NCBI RefSeq assembly: GCF_000372725.1
Contig: NW_005202237.1
Coordinates: 182,147-246,146 of the forward strand
From: Emiliania huxleyi CCMP1516
Taxonomy: Eukaryota > Haptophyta > Isochrysidales > Noelaerhabdaceae
Length of the DNA stretch: 64,000 bases
Reading direction: 5' to 3'
The first letter of the stretch is position 1. The number at the start of each line of letters is the position of its first letter. The notes under the pieces are model-generated. The model was not told the DNA's origin. It was given only the letters and a program-made list of their open reading frames with translations, and ran no database searches. This document shows positions 29,694 to 39,429 of this stretch, piece after piece. Made by a program: the position numbers and the translations under genes.

Positions 29694-31240
29694 TTTGTTT
29701 GTGCGAGGGCAGGGCAGGGCAGGGCGGGGCGGCGGCGAGCGGCGAGCGGCGTCGGCGAGATCGGCGACGAAGAGAGGCGATGGTGACGTACACGGCGGCA
29801 GTGTTCACGGCAGCAGCGCCGGTGGCGGCCCCGCGCAGCGGCGGCGGCGCCCTGAGTGAGGCAGACTGCCCTGCACAGCCTGCTGGGAACGCTCCCGACG
29901 AGCGGCGAGCCATGCGGGCCCGCCGCGGGCGACGCGGGCGGCGAGCCGACACGCGTGTCGCAGGCGTAGACAGCACTGGCGAAGCGAGGCGGCCGGCGCC
30001 GGCCCCGGAGGCGGCTGCAGTAAGAGCAGCGAGGCAGAAGTCACTGTCCAAGGCGTACTGAGCAGGCTGCCATCGAGCAGCGCGCCATGCGGGCCTGCCG
30101 CCGGCGACGAGATTGGAGAGCCGACAGGCATCAAAGAGGTAGGTACTGAGGAGGGCCATCGCGCCCGAGGCGGTCCGCGCCGGCCCTGCAGGCCGTCTCA
30201 GAGAGCCTGGCGAGGCTGTACAGAATGCCAAGAGCATACTGAGCAGGCTGCCGTCGAGCGACGAGCCATGCTGGCTCGTCGCAGGCGATGAGGTCGAGGA
30301 GCCGATCGGAGCGTCGCAGAGGCTGCCGACCACTGCCGTTCGCCCTCGGGCCCAGGGGTGGAAGGCAAGCTTCCTGGCGTTTCTGGCGAGCGTCCAGACG
30401 TCGCAGAGCATCCGGCAGGCGCGCAGCGACCCAAATTTTTGCTCACCGCACGGCCGTGCGAGCCGTCGGTCGGTGGTGATGGTCGGCGTCGGCGCGCGCC
30501 GCCCAACGCGGCGGCGGTGGGCGTCATGTGGCGGGCGTGGGAAAGAGCATCATTGTCCGAATTGCGGCGGACGTCGTTCGTCCCCTAGTAGTTGACGAGC
30601 AGCACGCCGATGCACTGCGCCGTCTCGACGAGGAAGACGCACGTGTTGAGCAGGTTGGGCATGAAGGGCGTCGTCCACAGCGCCATCGCCTGCGCCATGT
30701 AGTCGCCCTCCTCCGAGGCGGCTTGCTGCGCCTCCTCCTTCAGCTCGCGCAAGCGCTCGCGCCGGAAGAACTCGACGACCTCCTGCAGCCGCTCGGGGCC
30801 CATCTCGTCGCGCGCCATGTTGACGGCCGCGCGCATCGCGAAGAGGTGCAGCACCGCCTGCCCAAACATCGAGAAGAAGATGGCCGGGTGGAAGAGCGAC
30901 CGGAGCGGCCGCTGCGGGTGCATCTGCTGGATGGGGGTGGCGTACGAGAAGGCGAGCTGCGCAATCATGAGCAGCCACGAGGAGGCGATCATCTGCCGCT
31001 CCGACGAGCGCGCGCCCTCGAGCGAGAGCGCCGACAGCACGTACGCCGAGATGAGGCTCTCGAGCATCATGATCTGCTGCTGCTGCAGCGCGGAGAGCAG
31101 CGTGCAGCGGCCCTGCCGCACCAGGTCGACGATGTTGCGCACCGACGGCGAGCGCGACGTGAAGGGCGAGGCGGACGGCGTGCCGTCCCCCCCCCCTGGA
31201 GCCTCGGCCGCCGCACCCCGCCGTCCGCGCCCCGCCGCCA
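28191..31240 (-). pseudogene. C-terminal membrane part of a P5A-type ATPase (ATP13A1/SPF1 family), split by a 2-kb insertion
   Basis: P5A ATPases are ER transmembrane-helix dislocases. Block 1 (about 31215-30588) starts ASPFTSRSPSVRNIVDLVRQ and ends FMPNLLNTCVFLVETAQ...LLVNY. Block 2 (about 28640-28191) continues YKGRPWMKGISENHPL and FPEVNELIHLEPMPND to the stop. Together they match, in order, the last six transmembrane helices of the family. Block 1 ends in TAG exactly where the family reads NYKG. The two blocks are 1.96 kb apart and share TCCCCTwGTAGT at the edges (30581-30592; 28619-28630). The nucleotide-binding and phosphorylation domains are not present upstream, so this copy cannot be an active pump unless very distant exons exist. 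Call: truncated, interrupted gene. Confidence 0.75.
28641..30580. repeat. inserted or intronic repeat-rich segment in the P5A ATPase
   Basis: Contains paired CGTTGGAATGGC/GGTCAATGACCT motifs near 28890-28960 and 29230-29300, and a (GT)n microsatellite at 29637-29701. Three diverged units of about 180 bp start near 29879, 30058 and 30239, each with CTGAGCAGGCTGCC or similar and a GAGCCATGC core. No complete gene recognised. Serine/alanine-rich frames on the minus strand follow the repeat period. Confidence 0.6.
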
Positions 31241-31271
31241 CCCCCTCCGTCACGGCACACGCCGGCACCAC

Positions 31272-32870
31272 CGCTACTACCGCTGGCTCCGCCCTAGACG
31301 CCGCCGACCGCTCGCAAGAGCGGCGAGCCCGCGGCCGACATCCTTCTGACGGTCGACGGCTACTTTCGAGGCTTTGTGGCTTTTTAAGAGGGGTCCAGCA
31401 GCTCGGGGGGTGCGCGCTGGATGGCCGGCGCGGTGGAGCAGCGGCGCGGAGCCGGGGGTGCGATGTGCGGCCGTCGGTGGCGCGACACGCGGCCTCCGGC
31501 GGCGATTCGCCGCGGCTCCGGCGGTGCGATTTTTGTGCGTTTTCGAAGGCTGTGGGCGGGATAAGGCCGGCTAGACCGGCCCTGGTGTGCCCTAGTGTGT
31601 TCCCTTACACCCCTGGCCCGGGAGCAGTAGCGCGGCGCGCGTCCCGAGGGCGTAGGGGCTCAAAAAACAATTTATTATGTTTTCAGCCACTTAGAGCACA
31701 CAGTGGTAGCCATTTTTAGGCTTCAACTGGTCCCAAAATAGTAGCAACACCTCATGGAAATCAGTCAAAAAAGCCCCAAAAAATCGGCGCCTGCGGCGGC
31801 GGGCGGGCTTCCTGGGGCTGCGCCCCAGACCCCCTTGACTGGGGGGGACCCCCCCGAGAGCACCCCCGGTCGCCCCCGGGGGCCCGTCGACTACCCAGGG
31901 CTACACAATGTCCGCCCCCCTGCCCTTGTGGGCTGCCAATTTTAGATGGGTGCAGCCCGTCCGTGCGTCCAACGGCGCTGGGATCCACGGAAAGCGCCAG
32001 CAACCGCCTGACCGCCTGACTCTCGCAGGCCGCATTCGGCTGCGTGCGTCGACTCATGTTGGGGGCTTGGTCGCCACGCAGTGTCGGGCACAAGAATTCA
32101 ATGAGGAGGCCGTTTGTTATGACCCCCCCCCAATGAACACACCAGTGAGGGAGGGCGAGACGGTCGAGGGGTCCCGTACCACGCGGAATCGACCCTATCC
32201 AGTGCTCAAGTGCTCAATGAGGAGGCCCGATCTCGATGTAACAGGATCGCCGCTCCGACCGCCAGCGTGGAGAAGCGGGCTATCATTGCAGGACCTTGCA
32301 CTCTGCGGTGGGCCTTGCACTCTCTCAGCCACCGCACGTGCTCACCCGCAGCGCTGCCGGGCGTGCCCATCAAATGCGCCGCCGCTGGACGTCTCCGCCG
32401 CCTCCAAGGCGACCGACGCCACGTGATATGCGCGACCACCGTGAGAGGTCTGGACGGCTCGCTGCGACCTCAAGGCCAGCCTCGCCGCCCGCCGTGAGCG
32501 CCAAAAAAGCGTCAACCGCGCAACCGCGCAACCGAGAGAGAGCCGCCGAGACGCTTCAGCGACCCGCCAGGAGCCGGGCCGAGGCCTGTCCGAAGCCGCA
32601 TGCCGCTCGAGTCGGTCGCCTGGAGCACCCTGGGAGGCGCCCGTCGAAGCAAAGCTGTGCTGGGGAGAGAGAGAGAATTCTTGATACGAAACCACGACGA
32701 CACACACCAGTCGACTCGCATCGGTTGCCTCCATGAACGGCGGAGCTATTCTCGCGCCCACACCACACCTGGCTCCAACGTGGACACGCCCATAGCTGGT
32801 TCTCTCTCTCTCTCTCTCTCTCTGCTGGGGACACGGCCGGATCAGACTTGAACCGTCTCGAGGTCTTGAG
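31272..32870. other. repeat-bearing spacer with no confident gene
   Basis: AT-rich patch at 31660-31790, then the AAAAAATCGGCGCCTGCGGC repeat shared with 12.66 kb, and a (CT)n tract at 32800-32822. The first (signal-peptide) exon of the GH81 gene should lie in or near this stretch, but I cannot place it. Confidence 0.4.
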
Positions 32871-35800
32871 GTCCGTGCGAAGCCGCCCAGTGCTGCACCC
32901 AGTGCAAGGAGCCCGAACCAGCAGACAGGGACGACAAGTGGGTGAAGGCCTACAAAAATATGGCGGCCTGTAGCGCGTACGCACACTGCGCCTCTCTCGC
33001 CGGTGACTGCTGCCCCACGACCGGCGGAGTCGTCCTCGACTGCTGCGGACTGCCGGCGTTGCCGTTGCCAAGCATTTCGCCGAGCTCACCGCTCCACAAC
33101 TTCGTGCCGGTACGCCGGAGCGAGGGCAAAGGCAAGGGCAAACCCGCCCGAGGGCAAAGGCCGCCGCAATTGGCACCTCTGTCGGGTGACGTCTTTGGTG
33201 GCCCGCCGCTGAGCGAGTGCAGTGGGCCGGCTGACCATTGCTCGCCCTTTCCGCCAGTCGACCACCCGCTCTCGCCCGGGGCGGTGTGGGGTCTGCGCCG
33301 CTCTTCGCCTCCGCTGCCGACTCACGAATGGTGGATGGGCCTTGCGCTCAGTGCGCCGCCGGCGGGCGCGGCCGAGGCGCCGCCGGGCAGCGCGGCGTTC
33401 GACATGCTTCCGTTCGTGGTGGAGGTGCGGCGCGGCGGGCTGTGGGCGTCGTTGCCTCGCGAGCCCGAATCGCCAGAGGTCGCCGTCGTCGGCGTCCTTT
33501 CGCGCGAGCGCGGGGTGCGTCTCGGCTGCGCCGGCCGCGCCGCCTCGAGCTACCGCATCGTCGCGTGGGACGCACTGTCAGTGAGTGTCGAGTGGCGCGC
33601 AGAGGGAGGGGAGGGAGGCGGAGGGGAGGCGGCTCTCTACCGCGCGCCTCTGGTGCGGGGCATGCCATACGCCACGGTGAGCTACGGCTCCGGGGCGTGC
33701 CGCGCGCCGCTGGTCGAGTTCTTGCACGGCTCCATCCTCTCGCTCAACGGGCAGGCCGCCGCGGCGGGACGCCTCGAGGCGTCTGGCACGCGGTTCGAGG
33801 TGCGTCTCGACACGGGTGTCCGGTGGCTCCTCTACGCCTCACAGCCTCTCTCCCTCGCCACCTCCGGCGCCGCAACCCTGGAGGCGGCCGGCGGAGGCGG
33901 CGGCGGAGACGGAGGCGGCGGAGGCGGAGGAGGCGAGGCGGGAGGAGGGTTCGAGGGCAGCTTGCGGGCGGTGATCGCCGACTCGGACGCGGCCGCTGCT
34001 GTCCTCGACCGCCACGCACGACGCGTCCCGCTCTCGGCCGCCGCCGCTTCGCAGGGCTCTGCAGTTTCGCAGGGCTCTGCAGCTTCGCAGGGCTCTGCCG
34101 CCGCCGCTGCGGGCTCTGCCGCCGCTGCTGCGGGCTCTGCCGCCGCCGCTGGCCTTCCAGGGGTCGGTGCGACGGTCGACGGGGTCGGGGACGGCGCGCA
34201 CGGGCGGCTCCGCTTCGCGTGGAGGAGCGAGGGGGAAGGGGCGCTGCTGATGATGGCGCTGCCGCACCAGCTTGCCGGCCTCGCCGCCGCCGCCGAAAAG
34301 GGCGGGTGGGCGGGGGAGCTGCTGCCGGAGCTGGCGCAGTGGAGCGCCAAAGGCACCTCGCTCGGCGTGGCGAGTGACGACGGAGCGTGGACCCAGCGCC
34401 TCCCCCTCGGACCTGCGGTGCGGTGGGGGGCGGCCCGCCCTCCCGCCGCCAGCCGCGTGCCTCGGCTGCGCGCCGCGCTGCGTGCCGACGCGGCGAGCAA
34501 GCGGGTCGCGGCGGCAGACTCCTACGGGACCGGCAAGGAGGTTGGCGCGCTCGGCCGGCTGGCCCTCATCGCCGACGAGCTGGGCGAGGCCGACGCCGCC
34601 GCCACCGTGCGAGGCCGCCTCGCCGCCGCGCTCGACGCTTGGCTCGATTGCGACGGCGGGAAGGCGCCGTGCCGTTTCTCGTACGACCGCAGCTGGGGCG
34701 GCGTCGTGCCAACTGAGGCGCTCGCCGATCCGGCCGCCTCCTTCGGCGTCGGCTGGCACAACGATAAGCACTTCCACTACGGCTACTTCCTGTACGCCGC
34801 CGCGGCGCTCGGGCGCGCCAACACGACGTGGCTCGCCGCCCGCACGCCCGCGCTGCTCACCTTGGTCGCGGACGTCGCAAGCCCGAGCGCCTCCGACCGG
34901 CGCTTCCCGCCGCTGCGCCACTTTGATGCGTTCTGCGGCCACTCTTGGGCGCTGGGCCTCTTCGCCTCCTCGGCGGGGCGCAACCAGGAGAGCGTGTCTG
35001 AGGCGCTCAACGCGTGGCACGGCATCGCCCTCCTCGGCCTCGCGTTGCGCAACGAGCGCCTGGTTTCGCTCGGCCGCCTGCTGGCTGCGGTAGAGACGCA
35101 GGCCGCGGCCGTCTACTACCACGCCGGGGCGAGTCCCGTCGCCTGGGGCTCGGCGTCGTTCGTGCCGCGCGTGTACCCGCCTCGCTGGCCGCGCGACGGC
35201 GTGGTCGGCAACTTGTGGGGGCTCAAGGCCGAGGCGTCGACTTGGTTCGGGCGGGAGGACTACTTCATCTTTGGCATCCAGGTGATCCCGCTCACGCCCC
35301 AGGCGTCGGAGCCGCTGCTCGACCAGAAATGGGTTGCCGCCAGCAGGGCCAGCTGGGAGACGTCGATGCGCAGACTGCCGGCAAAAGACGAGACGTGGAG
35401 GGCGTTTCTCGTCGCAATGCTTGCGGTGGTCGACAGCGGCGCGGCGTGGCAGCGCGCAGAGTCGCTGGGCGCACTCGACGCCGGCATGACACTCACCAAT
35501 TTGCTGCACTGGATCGCGACGCGGCCGCCGCCGGCGGGGGCAGCCGCGGGCGCGTCGCAGCCGACGCTCGCCCCGCCGGCCGAAGAGAAGCTGGAGGCCC
35601 AAGCGCGAGTGGAGGGTGAAGAGCGGCTGGAGGCCGCGTTGCCGGCCGCCGTGCGGGTCTTCGGCACCTTCACCGAAGACGAGGTGCTCGAGGCTGCCGC
35701 TACGGCGGGCGGCGCGCTCCTCGTGTCGGCAGTCGTGGTTGGGATGTGGTTGTGGGCGGCGGGGCGCCAGCGCGCACGGCTCGGCCCGCTCGCGTCTCGG

Positions 35801-36127
35801 GCGGGCAGGGATGTGGACTTTGCCGCGTGGCTCGCCCTCGGCGGACCGACCGGCAACGAGCTCGCCGCGACGCCGCCGACGCGGGGCTCTGCGCGGCGCT
35901 CCGGCAGCCGCGGCAGCCGAGCGGCCCAGTCCAGCTGCTGCAACAGCGCCAGCGTGCACGGCGCCAGCCTGCACGGCGCTTTCGAGCGCTCCCTCGCGTC
36001 GGACGCAGCCTCGGCGCAGCTCGTGCAGCATTTCAAGGTGACGCCGACCTCGGGCTCGGCCAGCGCGGCGCAACGGTACCAGCAGCTGGAAATCGGGACC
36101 GACTCGGCGCCATCCAGTCCACACTGA
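32871..36127 (+). CDS. GH81 endo-1,3-beta-glucanase, membrane-anchored
   Basis: Hydrolyses beta-1,3-glucan such as laminarin-type storage or wall glucan. The frame is open from an acceptor at 32871 (TTGAG|GTCC) to the stop, about 1085 residues. At the N-terminus is a cysteine cluster (CCTQC, then CASLAGDCCPTTGG and LDCC), a small disulfide module. The GH81 domain follows: LPTHEWWMGL, GMPYATVSY, a Gly/Ala-rich insertion (low complexity, 33890-34160), then catalytic-domain motifs ADSYGTGKEVGALGRLALIA, RSWGGVVP, VGWHNDKHFHYGYFLYAAA, FCGHSWALGLF and GRNQESVSEALNAW (catalytic Asp and Glu regions). Near the C-terminus a hydrophobic helix (GALLVSAVVVGMWLWAAG) and a short Ser-rich tail suggest a type I membrane protein with the enzyme outside. 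A signal peptide must come from an upstream exon not found. Confidence 0.87.
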
Positions 36128-36638
36128 GTGTTGCGCTTTGTTGGACTCCTCGCGCGTGCCTCAAGGAACACACGAGCGAGCGGCGCCGCGTTTTGCTAGA
36201 TCCTAGAATATACTCTCTCGGTCGTCTCTCGATCGAGTGTGTCATCGCGCAAATCCTAGTGTGTCGCGCCGGGTACTTGGATGGGGCGAATCGCTGCCCC
36301 CTTCCCCCCACACCCCCCAGCGTCCATGGATGGATGCTTGCTTGGACCCCCCCAGGGAGATACCCCCCAGGGTGGAGGGGAGGGATGGGAGCCCAGCGCC
36401 AGGGGAGACGAAAGAAGGGCGAGGAGGACGAGCGGCCCGCACAGACCGCGCCGAGCAGACAGCGCCTGCTGGCCGTCTCGAGACATTCGCAAAGAACGCT
36501 AGCTACATGGGAGGGCTTCGTGAAGGATGGATTGAAAAACATTCGAACGAAGAAGAGGCGACGGGCCGACGGGAGGAACCCCGGCAGAGGATGCAGTGAC
36601 GTGACCCCCCCCCTCACACACACAGACACACACACACA

Positions 36639-36720
<82 letters not shown>

Positions 36721-36745
36721 ACCGCTCACCCACGCGCACTGGGCC
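36128..36745. other. intergenic with long CA microsatellite
   Basis: (CA)n covers about 36617-36720. An in-frame histidine/threonine reading is an artefact of the repeat. Confidence 0.6.
36617..36720. repeat. (CA)n microsatellite
   Basis: Nearly uninterrupted CA dinucleotides over about 100 bp. Confidence 0.97.
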
Positions 36746-37153
36746 TTGCACTTTGAATGCCGTGAACTCCGTTCCCTCCTCCGCTCCCTCCTCTCTCCGC
36801 CCTCGTCAGCTCCCAGCTCTGCCCCGTCGTCGTCGCCCAGCGCCGCACCCTCCTCTTCTTCTTCTCCACCGTCGGCTCCCTCCTCCCCACCGCCCGCACC
36901 ACCCTCCGCCCCGCCATCCCCCCCGCCTCCTCCGAGTTCTCCGCCGCCTCCCTCCCTCCCACCGCCTGCTCCGCCGCCTGCTCCCACTCCACCTCCACCT
37001 GCTCTGCCTCCCCCGAGCCTTCCTTCACCGAGCCCCCCCCCATCCAGCCAGCCAGCCCCGGTGTGCAAGTCATTCTGTGAGGACAAGACGCAGGCCTGGG
37101 ATGACAAGTGCACCTGGGGGGGTTGCAACGGCTGCTCCGAGTGCCTGCCCTAA
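36746..37153 (+). CDS. Pro/Ser-rich protein with C-terminal cysteine module, 5' end unknown
   Basis: About 100 residues of Pro/Ser/Ala, like hydroxyproline-rich cell-wall linkers, lead into a compact cysteine module: C-x3-FC-x7-W-x3-KC-x2-GGC-x2-C-x2-CLP. Such short modules occur at the ends of secreted algal proteins. The first clear codon of the real gene is not visible; no signal peptide is present in this exon, so upstream exons are expected, possibly across the CA repeat. Function is unknown; a role in the cell covering is an inference. Confidence 0.5.
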   Translation: MHFECRELRSLLRSLLSPPSSAPSSAPSSSPSAAPSSSSSPPSAPSSPPPAPPSAPPSPPPPPSSPPPPSLPPPAPPPAPTPPPPALPPPSLPSPSPPPSSQPAPVCKSFCEDKTQAWDDKCTWGGCNGCSECLP

Positions 37154-37421
37154 GCCCGCGACGGGAAACTCCCCGCGACGGGAAAACGCCCGCCCCCTGC
37201 CCGGCGCGGCCTTGGGGCTTGGGCGGCCCCGCCCCACAGTTGGCAGCGCCAAGGTAAGTGCCAAGGTTTTTATTTTTATGAATTGTCGCGCGCCGAGAGT
37301 CGAGAGAACCACGAGTTGACGACGCCTAGACGTGCATGTTACGGCAGGGGGGGCTAGGCCTAGCTTGTACACACCGACGACGGTGTACCATACGACCTCG
37401 AGGAACACTCGTACACAAACA
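37154..37421. other. convergent spacer
   Basis: No feature recognised. Confidence 0.4.
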
Positions 37422-38660
37422 TTACCCCTCGAGCGCCCCGATCGCCTCCGTCACCGCGGCCACGAGCCGCGACGCCTCCCCCTCGCTGCGCGGCCCGTCC
37501 CTCCTCCACCTCGCCGCGTCGTGGTGCCTCGCCGCGTTCGCCCAGATGCGCAGCGAGTGCAGCTGGTTCCGCAGCTCGGCCGGCAAGCCGCACTGGCGGT
37601 GCCAAAAGTTGATGCGCTCCTCGAAGCCATCGGGCGCCGCCGCAGAGCGCGAGGCGTAAACAGCGTCGAGGCGCGGCATCAGCGTCTTGAAGGCGAGCAG
37701 CATGTTGTCCTGGATGCGCGCCTGCGCGTGCGCATGCCGCGCACCTGCACCGAGAGCGGCGAAGGCTCGTAGCCGGTGGTGCGAGCGGCTGCTGTGGCGG
37801 CCTCGTCTCGAGGTGCCAGCGCAGCCTCCTCCACCCCCGCCCCTCTCTGCGAGCCAGAGAGCATCGCCTGCAAAGTCGTGAGAGCCTCGGGCAGCGTCGG
37901 CCTCTTGCGCAGGCTGTTGTGGCAGAGGCTCTTCTGCCCGTCTCCCGCCTGCGCGAGGTCCTTGACAGCGCGAGCCGCGTCGGCTGGCCAGCCCGCAGCC
38001 ACGTCGGCGAGCTTCGCCGCGTCGATGTCGGTCCAGTCCTCCTCGAACTCGTCCTCGCACCGGTCGGTGAGCTGCACCTCGGACCGGTTGGTGAGGCAGA
38101 CGAGGAGGGTGATGCCGATGGCGTAGCCGTCCGTCTTGCTCGAGTACTCGCCCCCTTTGATGATCGAGGGGCAGAGGTAGCCCGTGGTCATGTAAAGGGC
38201 GGCAGTCGAGCGGCAGCGGATAGACGCGTCTGGCCGCTGGTCCTTGGCGAAGCCCGTGTCGGCGAGGACAGCGGTCAGCTTCTCGTCGAGCAGGATGTTG
38301 TCCGGCTTGACGTCGCGGTGCACGATGCCCTTGGAGTGGAGGTAGACGAGCGCCTCGGTCGCCTCGCAAACAATGCGAACGCGCTGCCGCCACGTCAGCG
38401 GCCTCGGCGCCTCCGCCATCCCCAGCCGCCGGAGCTGCGCAGCGCGGTCGGGATCCGAGAGGCGCAGCCGCGCCTCTCGAGCGAGCCGCCGCGCATCAGC
38501 GGCGAGAGAAGGCAGACGCCGTCGGGCGAGAGGCAGTAGCCGAGCAGCGGCAGCAAGTGCGGGTGGCTCACCGCCTTGAGCAGCTTCACCTCGAGCTCCG
38601 CCCGCGACAAACCGCCGGACTGGCCCGACTTTGCCCGCTTGACGACGAGCGGCAAGTTGG
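37422..38660 (-). pseudogene. protein kinase-like gene (TKL/Pelle-like), frame broken
   Basis: Minus-strand pieces give kinase subdomains in order: LPLVVKR (VAIK-type lysine), HPHLLPLLGYCL, LTWRQRVRI, LVYLHSKGIVHRDVKPDNILL (catalytic loop in two adjoining pieces), LADTGFAK, YMTTGYLCPSII, KTDGYAIGITLL and KRPT. The metal-binding DFG is DTG. The glycine-rich loop is not found upstream. The frame changes twice. Near 38475 two extra bases (GAGAG for GAG) shift it. At 37722-37744 a 23-nt segment bounded by CAGGTGCGC/CAGGCGCGC must be removed to reach the C-terminal helical tail (FEERINFWHRQCGLP...). Either these are sequence errors or ultrashort introns, or the gene is decaying; I favour decay because the 5' part is missing too. 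Confidence 0.6.
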
Positions 38661-38750
38661 GGGTGTGATGGTGTGATGGTGTGATGGAGGTGTGGGGGTG
38701 TGATGGTGTGATGGTGTGAGGTGTGATGGTGTCATGCGGGTACAAGGACG
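38655..38750. repeat. GTGTGATG minisatellite
   Basis: About ten imperfect copies of an 8-10 bp unit, just 5' of the kinase-like exon on the minus strand. Confidence 0.9.
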
Positions 38751-38953
38751 CCCCGGGGGCAAAGACGAAATCAGCGAGGTCAAACTTTGGACCCCCCTCC
38801 GGGGTGGCTTGCCCGTTGGGGTCGGCCGCACCGCCACCGGAGGCAACCCCGGCTCCGTTGGAGACAAGTTCGCCTTCGGCAACACCGAAGAGCGCGCCCG
38901 CCTTGCAAACATGGGCTGCAAGCAACGGGGTTCCGTGGTCAACGGGCGTTCGA

Positions 38954-39137
38954 CCACACCACCGGCCAAGGCTACGTCAAGTCACAGCGTGGCCACTACC
39001 ATGATGGGATCTTCACCAAACGAAACAAGTTCAACCTGCTTCTCCACGAGACATTCGGCGGCGGCTTCTCGCCGCCTGCAGTTGCAAAGATCAACCGCCT
39101 TGCGCGCAAGGCTCAAGCCTCAACGCTCGGGCGTTGA
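38954..39137 (+). CDS. unidentified ORF fragment
   Basis: Sixty residues with third-position GC bias typical of real coding DNA (QGYVKSQRGHYHDGIFTKRN, then FNLLLHETFGGGF) ending in TGA at 39137. The 5' side changes frame. No family recognised. It may be the last exon of a gene or a fragment of a mobile element. Confidence 0.35.
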
Positions 39138-39429
39138 CCGCACCGCGATCCGCGTACGCCGTACGGTAAAGTACCCTCCCCCACTCCCGCCTCTCATTTG
39201 TGTCACACCACCCTCTCCCTTTAGTTTTGCCAAAAGTCTTTAAAGCCTTTTCTCCCAGGGGGTAAGCTAAAAGTACGTACACAAGAGAGAGAGCGTACAC
39301 AACGAGGGTGTGTGCCGCAGCCGGGCAAACGCGTGAGCGTTTTCTTTCTTTTGCACCGCGCAGGCGGACACGCCGCATCCTCTCCCCACCCGTCCTCCGA
39401 ATCCCGCCACACCACTCAAAGATCCGCCA
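39138..39429. other. spacer, nothing recognised
   Basis: Convergent 3' region of the ORF fragment and the next minus-strand gene. Confidence 0.4.

Noticed and set aside
29257-30411. 384-codon minus-strand ORF inside the P5A interruption
   Set aside because: Ser/Ala-rich, follows the ~180-bp repeats and the GT microsatellite; no domain recognised.
33238-34377. Plus- and minus-strand ORFs overlapping the GH81 gene
   Set aside because: Arg/Ala-rich shadows of the GH81 coding frame.
36600-36722. His/Thr- or Cys/Val-repeat ORFs
   Set aside because: Readings of the CA microsatellite.
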